A DNA stretch of 64,000 nucleotides from Kribbella sp. VKM Ac-2569 (GCF_004216905.1 NZ_SGXJ01000004.1:620001-684000), one strand, 5' to 3'. Positions 42,994 to 52,418 are shown, counted from the first letter of the stretch. Numbers and translations: made by a program. Notes: generated by a model not told the origin, from the letters alone.

Positions 42994-45614
42994 CACATGC
43001 CGACCTGCGGGTCGTGATGATGGTCGCCAACGACGTCACCAACGACAGTCGGGTCCGCAAGGAGGCCGCAGCACTGGCCGAGACCGGAGCAGAGGTGACT
43101 GTGCTCGGGGTCTCGGCCAGCGGTCTGCCGTCGAGGGAGATGCTCGACGGAGCGCTGATCGTCCGGGTGGCAGTGCCTTTCACACTGCGTGAGGAACGGA
43201 AACGAAGCCGCACGGCGCGCCGCAACTGGCGGCCGCCGCTGGTGGGGTACCGGTACCGAGCAACCTATGTGGCGCGCAGCCAGCGGATCGCGGCCGAGCT
43301 CAAGGAGCTCAAGGCGGACTCCGGGCACGCGATCGCGCGCGCCAAGGCGGGCCAGGGGAATCCGGTCAAGTTCAAGGCCGGCGTCGCCACCCGGCTGCTC
43401 CGCCGGGCGCGCTGGCAGGCCGCCGGGCGCGCCGCCTGGGTCCGCAAGGGCGTCGGCAACAAGGCGGACGGACCGTTCAAGTTCGGCTGGCGGGCGTACG
43501 ACGGGGTGCTGCACCGGCTGCCCTGGCCGGCGCCGTGGCGCAAGCTGCACCCGGAGGCGCTGGACCTGGAGATCGCGTTCGGCGACCTGATCGACCGCCT
43601 CGAGCCGGACGTGGTGCACGCCCACGACATGCACGTGATCGGTGTCGCGACCCGCGCCGCCGGCCGCGCCAAACTGCGTGGCCGCAAGCTGAAGGTCGTG
43701 TACGACGCGCACGAGTACGTCGCCGGACTCTCGCAGTACGGCGCCCGTACCCGGCGTTCGATCGCGGCCTGGGCCAACCACGAGCGCGAGTACATCGGCG
43801 AAGCGGACCGGGTGATCACCGTCAGCCCGGCCATCGCGACCCGGTTGCAGCGCGAGCACAACCTGCGGCACGAGCCGGCCGTGGTGATGAACACGCCGAA
43901 CCCTGCTGACGTGTCGGTCGAGGTGTCCGACATTCGCAGCCAGATCGGCCTGGCATCCGACGTACCGCTGCTGGTCTACAGCGGTGGTGTGACGCGGGCG
44001 CGTGGCATCCACACCGCCGTACAGGCGCTGGCGGATCTGCCGGACGCGCACCTGGCCGTCGTGTGTGTACCTGGTGTGGCGACGGATGCTGTCCGCGAGC
44101 TGCAGGCGCAAGCAGTGCAGCTGGAGGTGCAGGACCGCCTGCACTGCCTGGACCCGGTGAAGCCGGACGAGGTGGTCGCGTTCCTGCGGACCGCCGACAT
44201 CGGCCTGATCCCGATCCTGCGCTACCCGAGCCACGAGATGGCGCTGCCGAACAAGCTGTTCGAGTACGCGTTCGCGGGGCTGCCGGTGGTGGTCAGCGAC
44301 ATGCCGAGCATGAAGGAGTTCGTCGACCGCACCAAGATCGGCGAGGTCTTCACCGCGGCCGACGCGCACGACCTGGCGTCGAAGGTCCGCACGGTGCTCG
44401 GCGACCTGGACAGCTACCGCGAGCGGGTTGCGGATCCGGCGTACCAGCAGGAGGTGTCCTGGGCCGGGCAGGCGACCAAGCTCCGTGAGCTGTACAGCGA
44501 GCTGACCGGGCAGCAGCTCGACGTCACGCGGCCGGGTGGCAAGATGCGCAAGACCGGGCGGCACCTGCTGCTCGGACCGGTCAACAGCGCCGGACAGGCA
44601 TGGTTGTGGGCGACCGCGCTCGAGCGTGAGGTGCCGGACGTCAAGGCGGAGTCGCTCACCACGGGCAGTGGCGCGTTCGACTTCCGCGTGCACCGCACGG
44701 GCACGTACCGCCAGTACCGGTCCGACCTGCGCTGGCAGCTGGAGCTGACGTCGTACGCGTTGCGTGAGGTCACCCACGTGCTGTTCGAGGCGGGCCGGCC
44801 GATGTTCGGTCAGCAGCGCGGGCAGATGTGGACGACCGACGTACCGATGCTGGACCAGGCCGGGATCAAGCACGGTCTGGTGTTCCACGGGTCGGAGATC
44901 CGCGATCCTGCGCAGCACCGCGAGCAGTACCGGTACTCGCCGTTCCGCAACCCGGACGACGAGCTCACGGTGCGCCTGCAGGCCGCGAACAACCTGATGC
45001 GCCACCACCTCGACGGCTACAAGGGACCGGTCTTCGTCACCACGCCGGACCTGCTGGAGTTCGTCGACAACGGCATCTGGTTGCCGCTCGCCGTCGACGT
45101 CGAGGGTTTCGTGTCGACGCAGCCGGTGCTCGAGCGGGAAGTCCCGGTGGTGCTGCACGCGCCGTCGGCTTCAGCTTTGAAGGGTTCGGCGTACGTCGAC
45201 CCGGTGCTGACGGACCTGGATGCACGGGGCCTGATCAAGTACCAGCGGGTCCAGGGTGTGCCGCATGCTGAGCTCGCCGAGATGGTGAAGAGCGCCGACA
45301 TCGTGGTCGACCAGTTGCTGCTCGGTTCGTACGGCGTGTTCGCCTGCGAGGCGATGGCCGCCGGGCGAGTCACCGTCGGGCACATCGCGGACCCGGTTCG
45401 CGACCTGTTGCCGACCGACCTGCCGATCGCCGAGGCGAACCCGGACGACCTGGCGGAGGTGATCGAGCGGCTGGTCGCCGAGCGCGACACCGCCCGCAAG
45501 ATCGCCGACGCGGGACCGTCGTTCGTCCGGGACCTGCACGACGGGCGGAAGTCGGTCGCGGAATTGCTGCCGTTCCTCAACAACGAACTGGTGTATGAGG
45601 ACGAGAGCGAGTAA
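42990..45614 (+). CDS. Two-domain glycosyltransferase: GT4 fused to an 'NSAGQ' domain
   Basis: An 874-residue protein. Residues 1-500 are a GT4-type transferase with MVANDVTNDSRVRKEAAALA, DVVHAHDMHVIGVA and YDAHEYVAGLSQYG in the acceptor half and MALPNKLFEYAFAGLPVVVS in the donor half. A short linker follows (LDVTRPGGKMRKTG). Residues about 525-870 contain LLGPVNSAGQAWLWATA, LVFHGSEIRDPA, FVTTPDLLEFVDNGIWLPLA and ADIVVDQLLLGSYGVFACEA. This last half matches the protein at 35512-36705 in motif order, so a duplication and fusion occurred. Confidence 0.8.
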   Translation: MTHADLRVVMMVANDVTNDSRVRKEAAALAETGAEVTVLGVSASGLPSREMLDGALIVRVAVPFTLREERKRSRTARRNWRPPLVGYRYRATYVARSQRIAAELKELKADSGHAIARAKAGQGNPVKFKAGVATRLLRRARWQAAGRAAWVRKGVGNKADGPFKFGWRAYDGVLHRLPWPAPWRKLHPEALDLEIAFGDLIDRLEPDVVHAHDMHVIGVATRAAGRAKLRGRKLKVVYDAHEYVAGLSQYGARTRRSIAAWANHEREYIGEADRVITVSPAIATRLQREHNLRHEPAVVMNTPNPADVSVEVSDIRSQIGLASDVPLLVYSGGVTRARGIHTAVQALADLPDAHLAVVCVPGVATDAVRELQAQAVQLEVQDRLHCLDPVKPDEVVAFLRTADIGLIPILRYPSHEMALPNKLFEYAFAGLPVVVSDMPSMKEFVDRTKIGEVFTAADAHDLASKVRTVLGDLDSYRERVADPAYQQEVSWAGQATKLRELYSELTGQQLDVTRPGGKMRKTGRHLLLGPVNSAGQAWLWATALEREVPDVKAESLTTGSGAFDFRVHRTGTYRQYRSDLRWQLELTSYALREVTHVLFEAGRPMFGQQRGQMWTTDVPMLDQAGIKHGLVFHGSEIRDPAQHREQYRYSPFRNPDDELTVRLQAANNLMRHHLDGYKGPVFVTTPDLLEFVDNGIWLPLAVDVEGFVSTQPVLEREVPVVLHAPSASALKGSAYVDPVLTDLDARGLIKYQRVQGVPHAELAEMVKSADIVVDQLLLGSYGVFACEAMAAGRVTVGHIADPVRDLLPTDLPIAEANPDDLAEVIERLVAERDTARKIADAGPSFVRDLHDGRKSVAELLPFLNNELVYEDESE

Positions 45615-46772
45615 GTGCGGATTTTGATGATCGCGCAGTCCCCGATCGCCGGGGACTCGCGGATCCTGCGGGAGGCGACGGCGCTCGCCGCGGCCGGTCA
45701 CACGCTGCATGTGATCGGCCGGGACGTCCCTGAGGGCTTCGAGGTGGGGCCTGGGATCACGGTGGAGTCGGTCTCCCGCTCTTCCGGTCTGCGGAGCGGG
45801 AACGGCGGGTTGACGGTCGGGCACGGGCATTCCGGGCCCAAGGTGCTGGCCAAGCGGTTCGGGCGGTGGCTGTTGCTGCCCGAGCACCGGAACCGCACCG
45901 AGAAGCAGTGGCGGATCGCCGCGGCCCCGCGAGTGGCCGACGCCGGTCCGGTCGATGTTGTGCATGCGCACGACTTCAACACGTTGGAACTCGCCGCCGA
46001 GTACGCCGAGAAGTGGTCGGCGGCGCTGATCTACGACAGCCATGAGCTGTGGTTCGACCGGGCGCTGCCGGGGCGGCCGACGCCGTTGTGGCGGGCGCGT
46101 GGGCGGCGGTACGAGGTGGCGTTGGCGTCGAAGGCGCGGGTCGTCCTCACGGTGTCGGACGGGATCGCGGCGCGGCTGCGGTCGCGTGGATTGGCCGATG
46201 TGCGCGTCGTACGGAACACGTTCCCGCGTGCGGACGACGTACCGCCGGCACCTTCGCAGCCCGAGGGTTTGCTGTACGCCGGACGCGTCGGAGCCGGGCG
46301 GGACCTGCCGACCGTGGTGGCGGCGGCTCGTGAGCTGGCGCCGTTCCGGACGGTGCTGATGGGGTCGGTGGATCCCAACTATCGCTTGGATCTGGGGCCG
46401 GTGGAGACCGTCGCGGAGCGGTCCATCGACGAGGTCGACGACACGCTGCGCTCGTACGGCATCTCGCTCGTCACCCTCACCAACACCTGCGAGAACCACC
46501 GCCTCGCGCTGCCGAACAAACTCTTCCACGCGGTCCGGGCCGGTGTCCCGGTCGTCGCGGCTGATCTTCCCGAGCTGAGGGCGGTCGTCACGCAGTACAA
46601 GCTCGGCGGCCTCTACGAGCCCGGCAACGCGCACTCGTTGGCCACGGCGGTCCGCACGGTGATCGACAACTACACGGCGTACACCGACGGAGTCCGCGCA
46701 GCCGCCGCAGAACTCAACTGGGAACACGACGCAGCCACCCTCGTCGCTGCCTACACCGACCTCCCCCAGTAA
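45615..46772 (+). CDS. GT4-type glycosyltransferase
   Basis: A 385-residue enzyme from GTG 45615, immediately after the fused protein's stop. RILMIAQSPIAGDSRILREATALAAAG is the GT4 N-terminal pattern, and DVVHAHDFNTLELAAEYAEKW follows. The donor half contains LALPNKLFHAVRAGVPVVAADLPELR. It resembles the first domain of the fused 42990-45614 protein. It is the last gene of the operon and is followed by a strong terminator. Confidence 0.82.
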   Translation: MRILMIAQSPIAGDSRILREATALAAAGHTLHVIGRDVPEGFEVGPGITVESVSRSSGLRSGNGGLTVGHGHSGPKVLAKRFGRWLLLPEHRNRTEKQWRIAAAPRVADAGPVDVVHAHDFNTLELAAEYAEKWSAALIYDSHELWFDRALPGRPTPLWRARGRRYEVALASKARVVLTVSDGIAARLRSRGLADVRVVRNTFPRADDVPPAPSQPEGLLYAGRVGAGRDLPTVVAAARELAPFRTVLMGSVDPNYRLDLGPVETVAERSIDEVDDTLRSYGISLVTLTNTCENHRLALPNKLFHAVRAGVPVVAADLPELRAVVTQYKLGGLYEPGNAHSLATAVRTVIDNYTAYTDGVRAAAAELNWEHDAATLVAAYTDLPQ

Positions 46773-46869
46773 CCCCATTTGCCTGGCTGACCCATCAAAT
46801 GCGGGGTTTGTGACCCTGGATGAGGGTCACAAACCCCGCATTTCGCTGGTCTACCAGCCAAATGGGTTA
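46770..46869. terminator. Nested bidirectional terminator
   Basis: Inner arms 46797-46817 and 46823-46843 are perfectly complementary over 21 bp with a 5-base loop. Outer arms (about 46770-46789 and 46855-46869) pair imperfectly, with one base missing. It separates the operon from the convergent peptidase gene and ends exactly at both stops. Confidence 0.85.
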
Positions 46870-48774
46870 GCGGGAGGCTTCGACCATCTGCTTCATCAGT
46901 TCGACCGGGTTCTTCTCCGGCTCGGGCTGGGCGAGCCTCGTGGAGGGGACTCTCGCCTGCGGTACCTCGGCTGTTTGGAGGGCTGTGGTGTAGCCCGTCA
47001 GCGGAAGGGTGAGGGACGAGCGCGTCGGGTCAAGCGTGATCGTCGCACCCGTGAACGGGACCGACGGGTTGTCCGGCTCGACAGTCAGAACGAGACCCAA
47101 CCGGTGACCCGCGGCGAACACCACATCGTCCGCGTTCAGCTCGAACGTGAGGTCGTACCAACGATCCGAACGCAGCGATTCCTTCACGTATGGGGACTTG
47201 TAGTGCCCGACGTCTGCCAGCGTCCGTACGACGACGGACGTGTCGGAGACCGCGGTGTTGATCTGCGTCTTCGCGTAGCAACCGGTGTCGAGCGCGTTGC
47301 CGTCGCCCCAGCAAACACGCGTATCCGGCACGTTGGTGACGTTCACGTACCGGTTCGCCGTACCGTAGTCGACCAGCCGCGCCTTGATGCCTGAGGCAAC
47401 CTTGTTGACCTTGACTCGGACCGACACCTTCCCGGTGCCGCTGACCCGGACCGCCTTCTCCAGCTCGTCGCTGAGGAACACCGCCCGATCGGTCCGCGGT
47501 GTCGTCGGATCGAGTACGACGGTGTCCGCCGACTCCTTGTCCGTCCCGGTGAAGCTGACCGGGTTGCTCGTGCCGGTCAGCTTGCTGAGCTTCAGCGTGG
47601 TTTGCGTGGCGCCGGCCGCCGGCCATTTCGCCTCGTCGACGAACGCCCCGTCCTCACGCTGGACCGTCGCCTGCGGCGTGTCCATCACGCCGTTCTTCAG
47701 GCCCTGCAGCCAGTAGTCGAACCACGGGTGCAGCTTGTCCACCCACTCGTCGCGGAAGCTGAACCCGTCCAGGTGTACGCCCTGGTGCAGGAAGATCTTC
47801 CGCGGCACGTTCTGCTTCGCGAGCTCGTCCCACCACTCGCCGAACTGGCGGGTCTTCACGTTCTCGTCGCCTAGCCCGTGCACGACGTACACGCTGGACC
47901 GGACGTTCGAGGCGTCGAGCCGGTAGTTCCGCGGGTCCCACCACGTGCTGTACGAGCCGGTGCGGGTGTCGGAGTCCTGCTCGATCTCGTTCGTCATCTG
48001 CTCGCACCGCGGCGAGGCGTCGTTGCTGACGTAGTCGTGCAGGAAGCCCATGTACTCGTCGTAGAACGGCACCCCGAAGCCGCGGGTGTAGTCGTACCAG
48101 CTGGAGATCGCCGCGATCGGCACGATCGTCTCCAGCCCGCGGACGCCGGTGCTCGCGACCGAGTTCGCGATCGTCCCGTTCCAGGACACGCCGATCATGC
48201 CGGCCTTGCCGGTCGACCAGTCGGCCTTCGCGGCGCTGCCGTCCGGCTTGTGCCCGGTGGTCCGGTTGTTCAGCCAGTCGATGACCGCCTTGGTGCCGAG
48301 CACCTCGAGATCCGCGCCGACGTCGCTGCAGCCGGTGGACCGGAACGTCCCGGGCATGTCGACGAACGCGACGGCGTACCCCCGGGGCACGAAGTAGTTG
48401 TCCAGCCAGCTCCCGAACACCTGCCGGGTGCCGGTCGCGTCGAAGTAGGTCGTCGGGTCGCCCGCGTAGTACGGCGACGCCTGGATGATCACCGGTACGT
48501 CGATGCCGGCCTGGGCCGCCTCGCCCGGCCGGATGATGTCGACCGTGATCTGGTCGGTGATCCCGTTCGCGTCGCCGTCGAGCCGGGGTACGTCGACCTG
48601 CACCTTCTCGTGGATCGCGTTGTCGTAGTCGTAGGCGGGCACCGTCGCGGTGCCCTGGACGAAGGGTTTGGACGGTACGGCGGTAGGCCCGGCGACCGCG
48701 GTGAGCGAGGCGGCCGGGGCCACCACCGCCGCGAGCACCAGGGCCAGCCCGGTACGTAACCGAGTTCTGCGCAT
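46867..48774 (-). CDS. Secreted X-Pro dipeptidyl-peptidase (S15/CocE family)
   Basis: A 635-residue protein from ATG 48774 with a signal peptide (RTGLALVLAAVVAPAASLTAVAG). GVSWNGTIANSVAST is the serine elbow (nucleophile Ser) of the S15 family, preceded by VIDWLNNRTTG. DENVKTRQFGEWWDELAKQ and HQGVHLDGFSF hold the acid and His regions. A beta-sandwich C-terminal domain (about residue 430 onward) is typical. It likely removes X-Pro dipeptides or hydrolyses related substrates outside the cell. Confidence 0.88.
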   Translation of the reverse strand: MRRTRLRTGLALVLAAVVAPAASLTAVAGPTAVPSKPFVQGTATVPAYDYDNAIHEKVQVDVPRLDGDANGITDQITVDIIRPGEAAQAGIDVPVIIQASPYYAGDPTTYFDATGTRQVFGSWLDNYFVPRGYAVAFVDMPGTFRSTGCSDVGADLEVLGTKAVIDWLNNRTTGHKPDGSAAKADWSTGKAGMIGVSWNGTIANSVASTGVRGLETIVPIAAISSWYDYTRGFGVPFYDEYMGFLHDYVSNDASPRCEQMTNEIEQDSDTRTGSYSTWWDPRNYRLDASNVRSSVYVVHGLGDENVKTRQFGEWWDELAKQNVPRKIFLHQGVHLDGFSFRDEWVDKLHPWFDYWLQGLKNGVMDTPQATVQREDGAFVDEAKWPAAGATQTTLKLSKLTGTSNPVSFTGTDKESADTVVLDPTTPRTDRAVFLSDELEKAVRVSGTGKVSVRVKVNKVASGIKARLVDYGTANRYVNVTNVPDTRVCWGDGNALDTGCYAKTQINTAVSDTSVVVRTLADVGHYKSPYVKESLRSDRWYDLTFELNADDVVFAAGHRLGLVLTVEPDNPSVPFTGATITLDPTRSSLTLPLTGYTTALQTAEVPQARVPSTRLAQPEPEKNPVELMKQMVEASR

Positions 48775-48812
48775 GCGTGGATCTCCCCCTATGGGCGGTA
48801 GGTGAAGACCTA

Positions 48813-48854
48813 TTCTGTGCACAGAACTCACCTGCCCGCTCACTTTTCGTGCAC
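48813..48854. promoter_or_regulatory. Operator-like GTGCAC repeats in a divergent promoter region
   Basis: TTCTGTGCACAGAA at 48813-48826 is a perfect 14-bp palindrome. A second GTGCACAG lies at 48849-48856, with centres 32 bp apart (about three helical turns). Both lie between the peptidase start (48774) and the secreted-protein start (48936). Confidence 0.5.
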
Positions 48855-48935
48855 AGCAGGGGTAAAACTTCGCCCGCAACTTTCGCTGTCCGCCAGGTAT
48901 CAAGTGGTGTGAGATTCCTCCGAAAGGACAGCTTG

Positions 48936-49862
48936 ATGTTTCGTAAGGCTCGTGGGCTCGCCGGCGCTGCCGGACTTGTGCTCACCCTCGGTCCGACGCT
49001 CCAGCCTGCTGCTGCCGCGCCAGCGACCAACAGTGCGGTCGCGGCGGCCTGTGCGCTCGGGCTGGGCTCGTTCGACTCGGCCTCCGGCGTCAACAGCCGG
49101 GTCGTCAGTGCCACGGCGCCGCCGACCGTGAGCCCGGCCCTCAACACGCCGAATCTCTACACGACGCCGTACGCGGTGAGCGATCCGACCGCGTTCACTG
49201 CGGTCCCCGCCGGCAACGGCCGGACGACCCGGAGCGGCAAGGTCGTCTGGGGCGCCGGCTATCTGATGGAGAGCACCTACACCATCGGCAGCGACGGCAA
49301 GATCGTCGGTACGCCGGTGTTCAAGCGGATCGGCAACGGGTGGGGCGGGCGGTTCCTGATCCAGTCGCAGTACAAGGCGTCCGCGACCAGCAAGCCGACC
49401 CGGACGATGCTGTACTCGCAGGACATGTACGGCAAGTTCGGGCGCTGGACCGATGTCGGCAAGGGGTTCCGCAACACCGGGTACGTGACCGGGATGAGCA
49501 CGATGAAGTCGTTCGCACTGATCGCGACGACGCCGGCGTACGACATGTTCCTGGCGAACAACCGCGCCGGCGGTCTGTACACGGTCAAGATCCCGACCAG
49601 CGTCCCGCTGAAGCCGATCATCACGCCGGTCCGGACGTCGAGCTGGCAGATCTTCGAGCAACTCGTCGCGGCACCGTGTGGCCGGACGGGTTCGATCCTG
49701 CTCGGCATCGACAAGGACGCGAAGACCGCCTACCTCTACGCGGTCGGGCACGCGAACGGCACGTCAACCGTGATCAAGAGCCTCGGCAAGGCGCCGGGAG
49801 CCATCACCGACTGGGAGTACTTCCGGTTCGCTCCGGCGTACGACCCGCTGAACGGAGGCTGA
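48936..49862 (+). CDS. Secreted protein, tandem paralogue A
   Basis: A 308-residue protein with a signal peptide (ARGLAGAAGLVLTLGPTLQPA) preceded by GAAAGGAC. The mature part is Gly/Thr/Ser-rich strand repeats without a catalytic motif. Its final 150 residues (AYDMFLANNRAGGLYTVKIP, then VRTSSWQIFEQLVAAPCG, LLGIDKDAKTAYLYAVGHAN) closely match the next protein. The alternation of strands and tryptophans suggests a beta-propeller, perhaps lectin-like; this is inference. Confidence 0.65.
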   Translation: MFRKARGLAGAAGLVLTLGPTLQPAAAAPATNSAVAAACALGLGSFDSASGVNSRVVSATAPPTVSPALNTPNLYTTPYAVSDPTAFTAVPAGNGRTTRSGKVVWGAGYLMESTYTIGSDGKIVGTPVFKRIGNGWGGRFLIQSQYKASATSKPTRTMLYSQDMYGKFGRWTDVGKGFRNTGYVTGMSTMKSFALIATTPAYDMFLANNRAGGLYTVKIPTSVPLKPIITPVRTSSWQIFEQLVAAPCGRTGSILLGIDKDAKTAYLYAVGHANGTSTVIKSLGKAPGAITDWEYFRFAPAYDPLNGG

Positions 49863-49863
49863 C

Positions 49864-50778
49864 ATGTGGTGGCGTGCGGCGGCAGTAGCGAGTTGTGCGG
49901 TCCTGGCAGTGGGCTTCGTGCCGACGTCTGCCGAGGGCGCGGGGCAGGCGGCGACCGAGGCGTGCTCGGCGGCGATCGGCTCGGTGACGGCGCAGGGTGA
50001 ACACGTCATTCGCGGCCTGAAGGCGACCAACCCGCCTTCGCTCTCCGCGGGGTCTTCGGCCGTGAAGCTGTATGCGCCCGGGGTTGTCCGGCTGAGCACC
50101 TACTTCGAGGACTACCCGGGGTCCGGTGGCGGCACCTCGCGGAACGGGAACGTCGTCATCGGGGACAGCCTGTACGGCAGCTTCTACTACCTCGACGCCG
50201 GCGGCGAGTCCATGGAGCACCGGCTGACCCGGATCGGCGGCGGCTGGTCGAACTTCACCCAGCTGGAGCGGGCGACGTTCGACAAGCCGGTCGGGTCGGG
50301 GATCGTGCCGCGGAGCGACCTGTACGCGCTGCGCAAGGACGGTGTGCTGTTCCGCTGGCACCACACGTCCGCCGGCTGGCGCAGCACCGGTTCGTACCCG
50401 GGGTTCGCGGCGGTGAAGTCGATGGCCGTGATCAGCAAGACGCAGACGTACGACACGTTCATCGCGAACACTCGCGGCGGCGCGCTGTACACGATCCGGA
50501 TCCCCACCACGTCACCGATGAAGCCGATCGTCAGGCCGGTCCGGACCAGCACGTGGCAGGGCTTCGAGACGCTGATCGCGGCGGCCTGCGGTCAGTACGG
50601 CACGCTCCTGCTGGGCATCGACAAGGACACCGGGAACGGTTACGCGTACGCCGTTGGGCACGCCAACGGAACCGCCACGGTCATCAACGGCCTGGGCAAG
50701 GTCAACGGCTCGTTCACCGACCCAGTGCAGTTCCGCTTCTCCGGCGTCTCCTTCTACGACTGGCTCAACGGCGAATGA
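49864..50778 (+). CDS. Secreted protein, tandem paralogue B
   Basis: A 304-residue paralogue of the preceding protein, starting one base after its stop. It has a signal peptide (MWWRAAAVASCAVLAVG). DLYALRKDGVLFRWHH is reminiscent of tachylectin-type propeller blades. The shared C-terminal region is TYDTFIANTRGGALYTIRIP, then VRTSTWQGFETLIAAACG and LLGIDKDTGNGYAYAVGHAN. The conserved Cys before the GID motif is kept in both. Co-secreted, possibly a carbohydrate-binding pair. It overlaps the convergent regulator gene by 25 bp. Confidence 0.65.
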   Translation: MWWRAAAVASCAVLAVGFVPTSAEGAGQAATEACSAAIGSVTAQGEHVIRGLKATNPPSLSAGSSAVKLYAPGVVRLSTYFEDYPGSGGGTSRNGNVVIGDSLYGSFYYLDAGGESMEHRLTRIGGGWSNFTQLERATFDKPVGSGIVPRSDLYALRKDGVLFRWHHTSAGWRSTGSYPGFAAVKSMAVISKTQTYDTFIANTRGGALYTIRIPTTSPMKPIVRPVRTSTWQGFETLIAAACGQYGTLLLGIDKDTGNGYAYAVGHANGTATVINGLGKVNGSFTDPVQFRFSGVSFYDWLNGE

Positions 50779-51569
50779 TCACGGACCAGCATGGCCGCGA
50801 GACGCGCCCTCGTGCTGTCGTCGGACGGCGTGTACGTGATGACGAACTGGCCGTCGTCGCCGGGTAGCTGGAGTGACTCCAGCGAGAAGGTGAGTTGCCC
50901 GGCGACCGGGTGGTTCAGGATCTTTGGGCAGTGGGAGCGGTTCTGGACGTCCTGGGAGGTCCAGAACCGCTCGAACTCGGGGCTGGCGGTGCGGAGCTCG
51001 TCGACCAGGGCCGCCAGCTCCGTGTCGTCGGCGTACCCGGCCGATGCCCGCCGGAGTACGGCGACCGCGTCCTGGGCGACGGTCTCCCAGTCGGCGTAGT
51101 AGTCGCGGGAACCCGGGTCCAGGAAGTACAAGCGGGCCAGGTTTTGGTGTGCCTCGAAGTCCGCGACCACCTCGAGAGCGGCGGCGTTCCACGCGAGGAC
51201 GTTGCTCAGCCGGTCCACGACGATCGCCGGCAGGTCCTGCATCGCGTCGATCATCGCCTTCAGCTGTGGGCGGACAGGCGATTTCGGCGGTATGGCGGGC
51301 GGCGCCGCGCATGACAGCGACCGGAGGTGATCTCGCTCGGCCGGATCCATCCGCAGCGCGTCGGCCACCGCGGTCAGGACCGCCGTCGACGGGTTCCCGG
51401 CGCGACCCTGCTCCAGCCGGATGTAGTAGTCGACGCTCACGTTGGCCAGCAACGCGACCTCTTCGCGACGGAGGCCGGAGACCCGGCGATCCTGCCCGGG
51501 CCGCAGGCCGACGTCCTCCGGGCGCACCCGTGCCCGTCTGGTCTGCAGGAACTCTCCCAGCGCGCTCAC
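50754..51569 (-). CDS. Helix-turn-helix regulator with MmyB-like ligand domain
   Basis: A 271-residue regulator from GTG 51569. The N-terminal Xre-type HTH contains GLRREEVALLANVSVDYYIRLEQGR. The C-terminal 190 residues are the MmyB-like domain, with IVVDRLSNVLAWNAAALEVVADF, ARLYFLDPGSRDYYADWE and FERFWTSQDVQNRSHCPKILNHPVAGQL. Members bind small lipophilic ligands and usually control an adjacent reductase. The divergent SDR gene is its probable target. Confidence 0.87.
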   Translation of the reverse strand: MSALGEFLQTRRARVRPEDVGLRPGQDRRVSGLRREEVALLANVSVDYYIRLEQGRAGNPSTAVLTAVADALRMDPAERDHLRSLSCAAPPAIPPKSPVRPQLKAMIDAMQDLPAIVVDRLSNVLAWNAAALEVVADFEAHQNLARLYFLDPGSRDYYADWETVAQDAVAVLRRASAGYADDTELAALVDELRTASPEFERFWTSQDVQNRSHCPKILNHPVAGQLTFSLESLQLPGDDGQFVITYTPSDDSTRARLAAMLVRDHSPLSQS

Positions 51570-51671
51570 CAATCCAGTATCCCCGGGAGGTTCAACCGAC
51601 CGGGTGGTACTGCCAGACCTACGGTCGAAGCGGATCTTCTGAGCCGGCGCCGTCCGGCGGAGCGTGGAGCC

Positions 51672-52418
51672 ATGAGCACTTCACGCATCGCACTTGTCAC
51701 CGGCGCCGCCAGCGGAATCGGCGCCGCCATCGCCACTCGTCTCGCCGCCGATGGCGCGTCCGTCGCGCTGCTCGCCCGACGCCGCGATCGCCTCGAGAAG
51801 GTCGCCGCCCAGATCGCCGAGGCCGGCGGCACGGCGCTCGTCGTCCCGGCCGACGTCACCTCGGAGCAGTCCGTCGCCGAAGCCGCCGACCTGGTGCAGA
51901 GCCGCCTGGGTGACCTCGACCTGCTGGTGAACAACGCCGGGCTGATGCAGGTGATCCCGTTCGGCGACGCACCGGCCGCGGACTGGAGGCGTCTGGTCGA
52001 CGTCAACCTGTCCGGCGTCATCAACGTCACGCACGCGTTCCTGCCCGCGCTGAAGCGGTCCGCCGAGACCCGGACGTCCGACCTGATCAACGTGTCGTCG
52101 CTGGCCGCGCAGCGGTTCCTTCCCGGGATGGCGACGTACGGCGCGTCGAAGGCGGGCGTCAGCTACCTGACTCGGGCGCTGCGCACGGAACTGGCTGATC
52201 AGGGGATCCGGGTGACCGGTGTGGAGCCCGGAATGATCGACGGCACCGAGCTCGCCGACAGCTTCCCGGCCGAGCTGCAGTCGATGGTGGACGACCTCCG
52301 CAGCACCCTCCCCGCGGTCCCGGTCAGCGAGGTCGCCGAGCTGGTCGCGTACGTCGTCAGCCGCCCACGAGACGTGAATCTCCCACACCTGATCATCCAG
52401 CCGTCGAAGGAGATCTAG
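51672..52418 (+). CDS. Short-chain dehydrogenase/reductase
   Basis: A 248-residue NAD(P)H-dependent oxidoreductase from ATG 51672 (RBS GTGGAGCC). The coenzyme motif is TGAASGIGAAIA at residues 10-21 and NNAGLMQV follows. The catalytic Ser is in LINVSSLAAQ, and the Tyr and Lys in YGASKAGVSYL. The substrate is unknown. It is divergent from the MmyB-type regulator, a common regulator-SDR pair. Confidence 0.88.
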   Translation: MSTSRIALVTGAASGIGAAIATRLAADGASVALLARRRDRLEKVAAQIAEAGGTALVVPADVTSEQSVAEAADLVQSRLGDLDLLVNNAGLMQVIPFGDAPAADWRRLVDVNLSGVINVTHAFLPALKRSAETRTSDLINVSSLAAQRFLPGMATYGASKAGVSYLTRALRTELADQGIRVTGVEPGMIDGTELADSFPAELQSMVDDLRSTLPAVPVSEVAELVAYVVSRPRDVNLPHLIIQPSKEI

